A DNA stretch of 64,000 nucleotides from RHKX01 sp046330415 (GTDB lineage: Bacteria > Actinomycetota > Thermoleophilia > Solirubrobacterales > 70-9), in contig JAXLSW010000017.1 in assembly GCA_046330415.1 (NCBI GenBank), forward strand, positions 1 to 64,000. The letters run 5' to 3'. The position numbers and the translations under genes are program-made. This document shows positions 29,575 through 39,402 of this stretch, piece after piece (position 1 is the stretch's first letter; each line of letters opens with the position of its first letter). Under the pieces are notes generated by a model. That model made no database searches. It had not been told where the DNA came from and was given only the letters and a program-made list of their open reading frames with translations.

Positions 29575-30902
29575 GTGAAGCGCGTGATCGTGATGGGCAG
29601 CTGCGGCGGCTGACTTCCACGACTTCCGCGTCGTGCTGCGGGACGATCCCGGCGTCGAGGTGGTCGCGTTCACCGCGGCGCAGATCCCGGGGATCGACGA
29701 TCGCACCTATCCCGCCAAGTACGCGGGGCCGCGCTACGGACGGAATCCCAATCGTGCCCGAGAGCAACTGGCCGAGCTGATCGGCGGCGAGCGGATCGAC
29801 GAGGTCGTCTTCGCCTACTCGGACGTCTCTACTCCTACGTCATGAGCCGCGCCGCGATCGCCCTCGCCGCCGGGGCGGACTTCCGCCTGATCGGGCCGCG
29901 CGCGAGCGAAGTCCGGGCTCGCGTGCCCGTGGTCGGGGTCTGCGCGGTCAGGACCGGCGGCAAGAGCCAGACGAGCCGGGCGGTCGGCCGGATCCTGATC
30001 GAGCGCGGCCTGCGGGCCAGCTGATCCGCCACCCGATGCCCTACCACGACCTCGCCGACATCGGGGTGCAGCGGTTCCGGACCCTCGCCGAGATCGACGC
30101 GTCAAACCCGACGGTCGAGGAGCGCGAGGAGTACGAGCGGCCGCTCGACGACGGGATCGTCGTCTACGCGGGGGTCGACTACGAGGCGATCGACGAGCTC
30201 GCGCGAAGGCGGCGACGTGATCCTCTGGGACGGCGGCAACAACGACCTCCCGTTCCTGCGCTGCGACCTCCTGCTCGTCGTGGCTCGATCCGCTCCCGGG
30301 CCGGGGACGAGCTCGCCTACCACCCCGGTGAGGCCATCGAACCTGCGCAAGGCCGACGTCGTCGTCATCAACAAGCTCGACAGCGCTGCGCCCGGAGCAG
30401 GTCGAACAGGTCGCCGCGACATCGCGCTGCTCAACCCGGACGCCCCCGTGATCGAGGCCGAGTCCCGGTGGAGCTCGCCGACGGCCCCTCGCTCGAGGGC
30501 CGTCCCGTGCTCGTGGTCGAGGACAGGCCGCCCTCGGTCACGCACGGCGGGATGGCCGCGGCCTACGGCAGCCGGCACCGTCGCCGCCCGGCAGAGCAGG
30601 GGCGATCCCGTTGACCCTCGCCCCTTCGCGGTCGGCTCGATCGCCGGGACGCCCAGGCGCTTCCCCACCTCAGCGAGGTGCTCCCAGCCATGGGCTACTC
30701 GGCCGAGCAGCTCGACGACCTCGAACTTCGCCGCGGTCGATTGCGAGGCCGGCGATGGCGGGCACCCCGATCGATCTCGGGCGCCTGATCCGAAGCGACA
30801 AGCCCATCCGTGGCACGAACCACGAGTTCCGCCGGGTCGGCGGACCCGGTCGAGGAGCTGCTGGAGCCGATCGTGGCGGCCGCTTCGGGGCGGGAGGCCT
30901 AG
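29575..30902 (+). CDS. Cyclic 2,3-diphosphoglycerate synthetase-like P-loop protein, frame-broken
   Basis: About 442 residues, the family's usual length. GTG 29575 opens VKRVIVMGSCGG. Then FHDFRVVLRDDPGVEVVAFT, IPGIDDRTYPAKYAGPRYG, DEVVFAYSDVS, VPVVGVCAVRTGGKSQTSRA (P-loop-like GGKS), GDVILWDGGNNDLPFLRCDL, LRKADVVVINKLDSA (NKxD) and the end PHLSEVLPAMGYSAEQL, AGTPIDLGRLI, VEELLEPIVA. In methanogens the relatives make the thermoprotectant cyclic 2,3-diphosphoglycerate; in bacteria the role is unclear. Carbamate kinase upstream and an FMN glutamate-synthase-like gene 4 bp downstream suggest a nitrogen or carboxylate-phosphate function. At least seven frame changes; not otherwise damaged. Confidence 0.7.
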
Positions 30903-30905
30903 GTC

Positions 30906-32450
30906 ATGGCGTCGACTCGCCGCATGGGCATGGCCGCTGCCGCGGCGCTCCGGGGATCGTAGAAGCTGCGACGTGCTGCAACGCAAGAAGTCGGTGCTGC
31001 GGAACTTCCCCATCGTCGGGCACTTCCGCTACCTGCTCGAGGCATTCGGGCCGGAGCTGCGGCGGTACATCGTCACCTCCAGCAACGAGGAGCGGCCGTT
31101 CTCGCGGGACCAGCGCCGCTGGATCGGAGCCTCCTCGGAGGGACGCAGCAACGTCTTCGGCTTCGGGACCGACGACGAGATAGGTCAGTCGAGACCTCGC
31201 GATCATCAAGCACTCGCCCATTCCCGGCGCCGGAGCCGAAGGAGGGCGAGCTCGGGGCGGCGCCGGGTACGCGATCCGCTGCGCAGGTGCTGGGCCGCTC
31301 ACGGCAGGACCCACGCGTTCCGGCCGCGCTCGGTCGTGAACGTCTCGGGGATGAGCTACGGAGCGCTCTCGCCGGTGGCGATCGAGGCCCTAGAACCGCG
31401 GGGCGGAGATCGCCGGGTGCCTGCAGAACACCGGCGAGGGCGGCCTCTCGCCCTTCCACCGCAACGGCGGTGAGCTCGTCTTCCAGGTCGGGACCGGGTA
31501 CTTCGGCTGCCGCGGCGGGACGGGAGCTTCAGCCTCGAGCACCTGCGGGAGTCCATCGCCAAGGGGCCGGTCGAGGCGATCGAGATCAAGCTCTCGCAGG
31601 GAGCCAAGCCGGGGAGCTCGGGGGGCTGCTGCCCGGGGCGAAGGTGACCCCGGAGATCGCGGCCTGCCGCGGTGTCGAGGTGGGCAAGGACTGCATCAGC
31701 CCGCCCGCGCACTCACGGCCTTCTCCGACGTCGACGGCCTGATCGAGTTCGTCCGAGACGATCGCCGCCGGGACAGGGCTCCCGGTGGGGATCAAGTCGG
31801 CGGTGGGGGAGGGGAGCTTCCTGGAGGGGAGCTGACCGAGCGCATGTGCGCCACCGGCGGCGGCCCCGACTCCGTCACGATCGACGGCGGCGAGGGCGGC
31901 ACCGGCGCGGCGCCGCTGAGCTTCTCCGATCACGTATCGCTCCCGTTTCAAGGTCGGCTTCGCGCAGGTCTACTCCGCGTTCGCGCGCCGCCGGCCTCGC
32001 CGGCGAGGACGGTCTTCATCGGCTCCGGCCGGCTCGGCTTCCCGGACTCCTCGCTGTTCGCCTTCGCGCTCGGCTGCGACATGATCAGCGTCGGCCGCGA
32101 AAGGGCGATGATGGCGATCGGCTGCATTCAGGCCCAGCGCTGCCACACCGGCCGCTGTCCCACCGGGGTCGCGACTCAGAACAAGTGGCTGATGCGCGGT
32201 CTCGATCCCGACATCAACTCCCACCGCGCCGCCAATTACCTGCTCGCCCTGCGCTCGGAGATCCTCGCGCTCTCACGCTCCTGCGGCGTCCCGCACCCCG
32301 CGCTGGTGACCGCCGACCACATCAGATCGTCTCCGAGCGCTTCGGCCTGACCCCGCTGCGCGGGTCTTCGGCTACGAGCCGGAGTGGCCTTTGCTCGCCG
32401 ATCCCGCCGCCGCACGCGACGGCTGGCTGCTCGGCGTCCACCCACAAACC
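30906..32450 (+). CDS. FMN-binding glutamate-synthase-family protein, frame-broken
   Basis: About 510 residues from ATG 30906. GltB-type FMN-barrel motifs: KSVLRNFPIVGHFRYLLEAF, RYIVTSSNEERPFSRDQRR, NVSGMSYGALSPVAIEALNR, LQNTGEGGLSPFHRNGGELV, VGTGYFGCR, MCATGGGPDSVTIDGGEGGT, GCIQAQRCHTGRCPTGVATQ (the Cys cluster for the 3Fe-4S centre), KWLMRGLDPDINSHR. It lacks the glutaminase domain, like stand-alone archaeal-type or uncharacterised bacterial homologues. It follows the cDPG-synthetase-like gene by 4 bp, so it is co-transcribed. Frame changes occur about every 120 bp; the exact stop is uncertain. Confidence 0.75.
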
Positions 32451-32519
32451 CACCCTGGGCGGGGACACCCGGTTCTCGGTGCTCGCTTCGACGGGGTCGG
32501 CTCGGCGTTGCTGCTCCGC

Positions 32520-33420
32520 CTTGTCGCTACGGATCACCGCCGCGATGCCGAGAAGGACCAACTTTCTGTCCCGACGAAGATGGATCCAAGCGGAACAGCT
32601 CGCCGAGGAGGTAAGGAAAACAGCACCGCCGAAGACGGGAACATCACCCCCATGAACACCGGGCGGTAGGTTTCCGGACGCGCGGGCGACCCCCGAGTAC
32701 CAGATGGGCGAGCCCAGCGCCATCGTCCCCAGGCCCCACCACGAGGAGGGCGAGCCAGTCGGATGCCGCGGCGCCGGCCCAGTCGACCTCTCCTGATCTG
32801 GACCGCCGCGAACGGCTGAACAGCACGCTCGCCAGGACCGCGGCGAGAGCGGCGATGGTGATCGGCTCGAGGTCTGACGAAAGACGCTTGCCGAGCAGTG
32901 TGTAGGCGGCCTCGCCGCAGACGGCCCCGAAGACCAATGCGGATCCGAGCAGCACGTTTCAGGCTACCGCCGCTCTCGCCGAGGTTTACCGCCAGCACCT
33001 TCGGCGACCGCTGAGCCGATCGCGATGGCCTTCCAGCGGTCGATCCGGTCGCCGAGAGGCGAGAGGATTGCGCCCACGGCGGTGACGGCGGAGTGGTCGC
33101 CATCACGATTCCCCCGACAGCACCGGAGACCTCCTTCATCCACGATACAGCATGAAGACGCTGAACAGGAACATCCCGGCGACCGCGATACCTCCTATTC
33201 GCAATCAGCACGTGAGATCCGCGGGATGAGTCGCTCCCAGCCGGAGCGGTCTCGGCGGGCGCGGGCCATCAGCGGAACCAGGACGACCGCGGCGAGCGCC
33301 ATCCCGCGTGAAGGAGGCCATGAAGGCCGGGAACGCCTCAGTGACGATCCTTCACCGCGGTGCCGCTGCCGAAGATCGCGCGAGACCGAGCAGGGCGTAG
33401 GTGCGGGCCGAAGAGCTCAT
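32520..33420 (-). CDS. EamA/DMT-family transporter, frame-broken
   Basis: About 300 residues from ATG 33420 (MSSSARTYALLGLA). Hydrophobic helices and EamA repeats can be followed across frames: MASFTRMALAAVVL-like segment near 33300, VLLGSALVFGAVCGEAAYTL and LGKRLSSDLEPITIAALAAV (second repeat start), then MALGSPIWYSGVAR, PPVFMGVMPVFGAVLS and WIHL...VVLLGIAAVI. Ten-helix inner-membrane metabolite exporter by family; substrate unknown. It converges on the glutamate-synthase-like gene. Heavy frame breakage; boundaries approximate. Confidence 0.6.
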
Positions 33421-33569
33421 GAGGCCGCCCGATATCGGCTGGCGCTCCCGACTGCGAGCGGTTCCGGCGGCGCCGATCGTTCGACCCACTGCGGTGTCGT
33501 CGGGTGGATAGGCATCGACTGAGCCGATACCCGCACCGACGAGCCTCACGCGGACCGGCGCAGCCGGCG

Positions 33570-34991
33570 TCAGCGGATCAGCTCCTCAAGCCGTCTCGCG
33601 AGCCGCTTGCGCTCAGCGGCCACCTCGGGAGCGCCGAAGCGCGGGTGGCCGGGATGGGCGAGGTTCTCCAGGCTCCAGCGGGTCGGCCTCGGAATCGTAC
33701 ATCTCGTGCTCGTTGGGGTGGCGCCCCTCGGAGTCCATGTAGCGCGCGTACTTGAACCGCCGCTCGCGGATACAGCGGATATGGCCGGGTGCCCCGGGGA
33801 GGACCTCGGGGACCGCGCCCGTCCCCGCGTGCATGTCGTCGAAGGTGAAGGGGACCTCCTCGCGCACGGGCGAGAGCCGGCGGGGTCGCGGACGAGGGGG
33901 AGAGGTCCGCCCCCGCCCGCCGCGCGAGCGGTTCGATCCCGAGCATGCCCGCGACCGTGGGAAGTAGGTCGACGAGTGAGGCCGGATGCGGGCACGATCC
34001 GCCTCCCGCCGCGAGCCCGGGGTGGGAGAAGATCAGGGGCACCCGCAGCGACTCCTCGTAGACGTTGAATGCCTTCTGGCGCAGGCCGCCGTGGGCCATG
34101 CCGAGCTCGCCGTGGTCGGAGAAGCGGACGACGAGCGTTTCCTCGCCCAGCGCCGTCGGCTCCCCGCCGGGGCCTGAGGCAGTCGATCAGCGCTATCTGC
34201 CTGTCGATCCAGGCGGTCAGGTTGGCGTAGAAGTTGACGTAGCGCAGGGCGTCCTCGCGGCTCTCGATGGGACCGACGGCGCGGTCGAGAACGGGCTTCA
34301 GCTGCGCGTGCGCGAGCGGCTTGTGGTTGGCAGCCAGGTCCTCGTCGTAGGAGGCGGGGAGCTCGACCTCGCCCTCGTCGGCGAACAACCGTCCGCTCCA
34401 CGCGCGGGAACGCGAGCAGGTCATGCGGGTTGACGAGCGAGACGACGAGGCAGAACGGCCGCATCGCCGGGCTGGAGGCGCGTTCGCGCAGGAAGGCGAC
34501 GGCCTGCTCGATGTAGCGGGCGTGGTCGGCCCGCCCGCCGCCGAAGCTCTCGGGCCGCACGTCGCCGCCGGCATCCGGGGCGATCCAGCCGTCGAAGCCG
34601 TAGGCGGCGAGATCCTCCGGGGTGGAGTCGAACGCTCCGCCGTCGGCGGCCTTGCTCAGGTGCCACTTGCCGCGGTAGTGGACGTCGTAGCCGGCGGCGC
34701 GCATCATCGTCGCCAGGTTGGGGATGTCGCGCGGGGAGCTCCGATTCGGTGCAGGAGACGGGGCCGTCGCCGGTGAAGTGTCGGTGACGCCGTGGTCGAG
34801 TTCGGCATCAGGCCGGTGATGAACGTCGCCCGGCTCGGGCTGCACATCGCCGTGTTGCAGATCGCGTTGGAGAAGCTGACGCCGTTGGCGAGCAGGCGCG
34901 AGCGCGAATCGAGCCGGTCGGCGAAGCCGCCGGGCCAGTGCATCGGCGCCCGCTCCTGGTCGGTGACGATGAGGACGAGGTTGTTGGTCAT
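33570..34991 (-). CDS. Sulfatase (alkaline-phosphatase fold), frame-broken
   Basis: About 470 residues from ATG 34991. MTNNLVLIVTDQERAPMHWP (first metal Asp-Gln), NAICNTAMCSPSRATFITGL with the CxPSR sequence in which Cys becomes formylglycine, MMRAAGYDVHYRGKWHLSKA (GKWH Lys-His), GFDGWIAPDAGGDV, FCLVVSLVNPHDLLAFP, and near the end GHPAISAVSASG, EHEMYDSEADP. No signal peptide, so cytosolic or the activating enzyme acts inside. ATGA overlap with the upstream hydroxylase gene makes it the last gene of the aromatic cluster; it may desulfate an aryl sulfate so that the hydroxylase and dioxygenase can attack it. Frame breaks throughout, motifs intact. Confidence 0.75.
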
Positions 34992-36596
34992 GGAGCCTCC
35001 TCGAGGGTCGGGATGGTGCGTTCGACGCCGCTGCCGGCGGCCGGTTCGCCGCCCCGGCGGCTTGACCGTGGCCGCGCCGTCTCCGCGTGGACGTAGCGAT
35101 CCGGTCGCACGACCAGGTGGCGAGAGCCGGTGCGCTCCAGCAGCGCGACCAGCGTGCCCTCGAGGTCGGCGAACTCGTCGCGGCCCGCAATCTCCTCCTC
35201 GGCGCCGCGGACCGTGGGCAACTTGAGGTTCGAAGGGCTCCCACGCCGCGACGGTTTCGGGCAGCAGGGTCTTGCGCGGATCCGCGCGCAGTCCGAGGAT
35301 GGCGAAGCGCGGCCCGATCAGATCGTCGAGCGCCGTGTCGGTCCCCCTCGCACGTCGCGACCCTCGGCTGCGGCATCAACCTGCCGACGGCGTTGGCGCG
35401 GGTTGCCTTTCCGGCGACGAACCCCGCTCGCAGCCGCGGCCGCGCCGGAGATCCCATCTCGCGGATCCAGCCCCGGACGCCGGGGAGTCGGTGCATAGTC
35501 CCGAAGAACGTGTCGCGCCCGCGTGCCACGACTGGGTTGCGAGCGCCGATCAGCCAGCCGAGAAAGCGGGCGACCTGCTGCATCTCGTGTACATGAGGCT
35601 CGCGCTCCGGTTGGTAGGTGTCGAGCAGGGAATCGGGTGCGAGGCCGCGGATGACCGCGTCGAGCTTCCAGGCGACGTTGGCGGCGTCGCGGATACCCGC
35701 GCACATGCCTGCCCGGCCCATGGCGGGGTCATGTGGGCGGCGTCGCCAACAGCAGCACCCGCCCGCGCCGCCAAGTCTCGGCCCGGCGGAGGTGATGGAC
35801 GTAGATCGTGCCTGACGATCTCGACGTGGTCGGGGGTGACCCCGTGGGTGGCGAGGTAGCTCCACAGGAACTCCTCGCTCTGCGCGCTTCCTCGCGACTC
35901 TCCCCCTCGCGCAGGGGGAACTCCCAGCGGTGATGACCGAGGGCGGTGGGGATGTCGACCGCGGGACGCTCGGGATCCGCCCAGAAGGTGAGCATCCCGT
36001 GTTCGGGCCACCAGCGCTTGACCTTCGCGTCGATCACGACCCACGCCTCCTCGTAGGTGGTCCCGCTCAGCGCGACGCCGAGCTGACCGCGCGCGGCGCT
36101 GCTGCCACCGTCGCAGGCAAGCGCGTAGCGGGCGCTGACGGCGCGCTCGGCGCCATCGCTGTCGCGCCCGGTCACGATCACGCCCCGGTCGTCCTGCTCG
36201 ATCGCCGTCACCTCGAAGCCGAGACGAACTTCGACCGTCTCCTTTGCCTCCACCGACTCGCGCAGCGGCATCCATCGCCGGTTGGTAGATCATCGCCAGG
36301 GGGTGTGGCCGTTGTCGGAGCGGGTCGGGTACGTCTCGAACGTGATCCGGCCCGAGGGTGTCTTCCAGCGCGCGTGGACGTCGAGCTCCATGTCCCGCTC
36401 CAGCCGCTCGGCGATCCCAGCCGACTGCCAGATGCGCAGCACCTCGTCGTCGACCGCGACGGCGCGCGCGTGCGAGTAGGGCTCCAGGTCGCGCTCGAGC
36501 ACGATCGTCCGCACCCCGAGCTGACCGAGCAGCAGCGCGGCGGTCTCCCCGGTCGGCCCATAGCCGACCACCACGACGTCACCAGTCGGGCTCCAT
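34988..36596 (-). CDS. FAD-dependent aromatic hydroxylase (MhpA-like), frame-broken
   Basis: About 536 residues from ATG 36596 (MEPD, then DVVVVGYGPTGETAALLLGQ, the FAD GxGxxG). AVAVDDEVLRIWQSAGI, MELDVHARWKTPSGR, VRLGFEVTAIEQDDRGVIVT, ALACDGGSSAARGQLGV (DG motif), then VLLVGDAAHMTPPWAGQGMC (GDAAH, second FAD site), GIRDAANVAWKLDAVIRGLA and LDTYQPEREPHVHEMQQVA. These match 3-(3-hydroxyphenyl)propionate hydroxylase-type flavoproteins, which use NAD(P)H and O2 to hydroxylate a phenolic acid. The ring-cleaving dioxygenase lies just upstream and the sulfatase overlaps its stop. About eight frame changes. Confidence 0.75.
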
Positions 36597-36611
36597 CGCG
36601 ACCCCTCCCCT

Positions 36612-37612
36612 TCAGGCCGTCGCCGGGGTGGGGGCCGGGCACGGGGTCGTGCCGTCCATCGGCCCGCCGCCGCCGGGCGGGAACCGCTCGCCGGTCCAGA
36701 CCATGCCGTCGACGATCTCGTCCTCGGTCAAGTGCAGCGGCTCCCAGTCGGGGTCGAATCTGGTAGCCGCCCGGTAGAGCTCGAAGCGGTGGCCTGAGCC
36801 GGATCCTTCAGGTAGCAGAACATCGCTCGCCCGATCCCGTGGATGCCGGGACCGGCGTCGAGGATCGGCGCCCTCGCTCGCGGAGAAGATGTCGGCGGCG
36901 CGGTAGACGTCCTCGTAGCTGTCGAAGTAATAGGCGACGTGATGCAGGCGCCCGTACTCGGTCGGGTTCGCCATGTCGGCGACGATCGCGGTGTCGTGGA
37001 CGTTCGATGTCACCGACATCCAGGCCGCGATCAGCGGTCCCTGCTTCGGGGCGACGTACTCGCGCGTCTTCAGCCCCCATCTGCTCGGCGAGGAACGCCT
37101 GCGCGTTGCGGGCGTTGTCGACAGCGGTGGCGAGGTTGTAGTGATCGATCCGCGGCGAGCCACCTCTGCGGTGGGACGTCGCTTCGTAGTGAGAGCAGGC
37201 GCGAGCGGATTTCCTCCGGAGCCCGCGGCTTGTCGATGTCGTAGTAGATCTCGAAGGGGTGACCACCGGCGGTCGTGAACCGGATCGCCTTGCCCTGACC
37301 GGCCTCGGCGCCCGCCTCGACCCGCTCGACCTCGACCCCGGATGCCTCCAGCCTCGCGGCGAATCCCTCGACGTAGTCGAGGCGCTTGCTGCGCCACGCA
37401 GGTGATCGACGCCGACGAACCCTCGCGCAGCGAAGGGCGTGGTGCTCGAACTCGCCCCAGGCGCGGTAGTAGATGGTCCCGTCGCGGCGCTCGACCTCGT
37501 CGAGGCCGAGCAGGTCGTGAACGAAGTGGTGCGAGGCCTCGAGGTCGGGGGTGACGAGGGCGACGTGGCCGATCTTCGCGATCTCGGGCGTGGTCGCGGG
37601 GCTCATGCTCAT
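36612..37612 (-). CDS. Extradiol ring-cleavage dioxygenase (VOC family), frame-broken
   Basis: About 333 residues from ATG 37612 (MSMSPATTPEIAKIGHVALV), which begins 3 bp after the oxidoreductase stop. Two VOC modules. First: HVALVTPDLEASHHFVHDLL, AIRFTTAGGHPFEIYYDID. Second: IDHYNLATAVDNARNAQAF, LHHVAYYFDSYEDVYRAADI and GHRFELYRAATRFDPDWEPL. His in DHYN, His in HHVAYY and Glu in RFELY are the expected Fe(II) ligands of type I catechol 2,3-dioxygenases. It opens a catechol ring next to a hydroxyl group. Frame changes near 37440, 37160, 37080 and 36850. Confidence 0.75.
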
Positions 37613-37614
37613 GT

Positions 37615-38595
37615 TCAAGACGGCTCTCCGCGGGTGAGGACGAGAGCTTTCCGGTGGTTGCCCGGGCGCCTGGGTGCTCGTGGTATTCGCGTGCCTCGGC
37701 GAGGTCGTAGGTGGCGCCGACGACCGGCGTCGGCTCACCGGCATCGACCATCGCGATCAGGTGCCTCATCGACTCCCCGATCCACTCGGGGCGGCCGCGC
37801 ATATGGCCGAACCAGAAGCCGAAGACGCCGCGGCTGGTTCCCAGCAGGGCGGTCGGATCCACGGGGGCGGGCGCCTCCCGCGAGGGCCTGCCCGTAGTGG
37901 ACCAGTAGAAGCCGAACGGGGCGAGCGCGGCGAGGCTCCGGGTGAAGGTCTCACCACCGGTCATCTCCAGGATGACATCGGCGCCTGCGCCGCCGCACGC
38001 CTCGGCGATCGCCTCCCCAGTCCAGGTCCTCACGGCCCGAGGTCGATCGCGGCGTCGGCGCCGAGCCCAGTGGCGAGTTCGCGCTTCGCCTCGGTCGAGG
38101 CCACCGCGACGACGCGCCCGGCGCCGAACCGGCGCGCGAGCTGCACGGCCAAGGTGCCGGCGCCGCCCGCGGCCGCGTGGACGACCACCGACTCGCCCTC
38201 GCGGAGCCGAGCGCTCGTGCGGAGGAGGTGCCAGGCGGTGCTGCCCTGCAGGATCAGCGCAGGCGGCGCCATCGGAGATGCCGTCGGGGATCTCCCAGCA
38301 CATCGCCGGGTGCGCGAGGGGCGCGCTCGGCGTAGCCGCCGTGCGCCCGGGCAGGAGCGCAGCGACGCAGGCGCCGTGTTGGCAGTCCCGACGACCTCGG
38401 TCCCCGGGATCAGCGGCAGCTCGACGTCGCTGACGTAGCTTGCTCGATCTTGTGCGTGTCTGCGGCGTAGTTGACGGCCAAGCGGCCGCGGTGACGGCGA
38501 TCTCCACCTGCCCGTCCGCGGCGACCGGATCGTCCACCTCGCGGGGTGCTCGGCACCTCGGGACCGCCGAACTCATTGATCTGGATCGCTCGCAA
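37615..38595 (-). CDS. Quinone oxidoreductase-like (zinc-type alcohol dehydrogenase family), frame-broken
   Basis: About 325 residues from ATG 38595 (MRAIQINEFGGPEV). MDR-superfamily features: ILQGSTAWHLLRTSARLREG, ESVVVHAAAGGAGTLAVQLA (Rossmann AxxGGxG), VVAVASTEAKRELATGLGAD, DVILEMTGGETFTRSLAALA and the end AALVLTRGEPS. No catalytic-zinc Cys pattern, so an NADPH:quinone reductase or enoyl reductase type. First structural gene after TetR in the aromatic cluster. Frame changes near 38500, 38430, 38330, 38270, 38025, 37880 and 37650. Confidence 0.7.
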
Positions 38596-38712
38596 GTGCT
38601 CCTCCTCACCGTCTAGCGTCTATCTGGAGCGATCCTTACAGAACGCGAGAAGCGTGTCAAGCGGCGGTCCTCGCACCCGTCTCCGCAACGGCTCCGCGAA
38701 CCGGCGCTGAGC

Positions 38713-39290
38713 TCAACCCAGCGACGCCTCGATCAGCTTGCTGACGCGCGGAAAATCGGTATGCGGGTTCTCGAGGTGGGCGATGAAGATCCCGTCGATG
38801 GCGGCGAAGCACGACGTCTGTCGAGGATGCGAGAAGGCGCCGCCGCGTGCTTCCTCCGCCGCGATCAGCATCGCTCGATCCGCTCGCGCGCCCGCCGCGG
38901 ACCCGGGCGATCACCGCGCTCGGCGTCAGCGGTCCCCTCCTGGCGGAGGACGACCAGTGGCGAGGCCGGGGAAGTCGCCGTGGAGCTCGATCGCCTTGGC
39001 GGTGTCGTCGAGCTGCTCACGAACGCGGGCGGGTCCGCTCCCGGTGAAGGAGTCGGGCGGGAGAGGCTGGCGAAGAACCGCTCGGCTCCCGCTCCATGAC
39101 CGCGACGAGGACGCCGTCCTTGCTGCCGAAGTGCCAGTGAATCGAGCTGGCGGGCAGGCCGGAGGCCTTTGTCAGGGCCGAGGAGGCTCGTCGCCAAGCG
39201 ACGCCGCGCTTTGCCATCAGCCCTCGGCGATGTCGAGGATCTGCTCCCGTGACTCGGCGCCTTGCTGTTGCCGCTTGGTGGGCGGGTCAT
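38713..39290 (-). CDS. TetR/AcrR-family regulator, frame-broken
   Basis: About 192 residues from ATG 39290. MTRPPTKRQQQGAESREQIL and DIAEGLMAKRGVA begin the HTH; GLPASSIHWHFGSKDGVLVA is the recognition helix of TetR proteins. The ligand-binding part (RFFASLSRPT, VVLRQEG, RVSKLIEASLG at the end) is variable as expected. It heads the minus-strand cluster (oxidoreductase, dioxygenase, hydroxylase, sulfatase) and is divergent from the cupredoxin gene, so it probably represses one or both. The intergenic 39291-39402 has TGGAGCATTACAGAT, similar to GGAGCGATCCTTACAGA before the oxidoreductase start; a shared operator is possible. Confidence 0.7.
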
Positions 39291-39402
39291 GTCTGATTGG
39301 AGCATTACAGATAGAGCTGAGGGTCCCACCCTTGCCGCTTTGCCACATCGCCGCGAACGGTTGTCGCTGGACTGCCGCGAGCCGATCCATAACAATCGCT
39401 TC

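Noticed and set aside
30906..32450. Programmed frameshifting in the glutamate-synthase-like gene
   Set aside because: Breaks are too many and fall at unrelated sequences, without a slippery site plus structure; indel errors explain them better.
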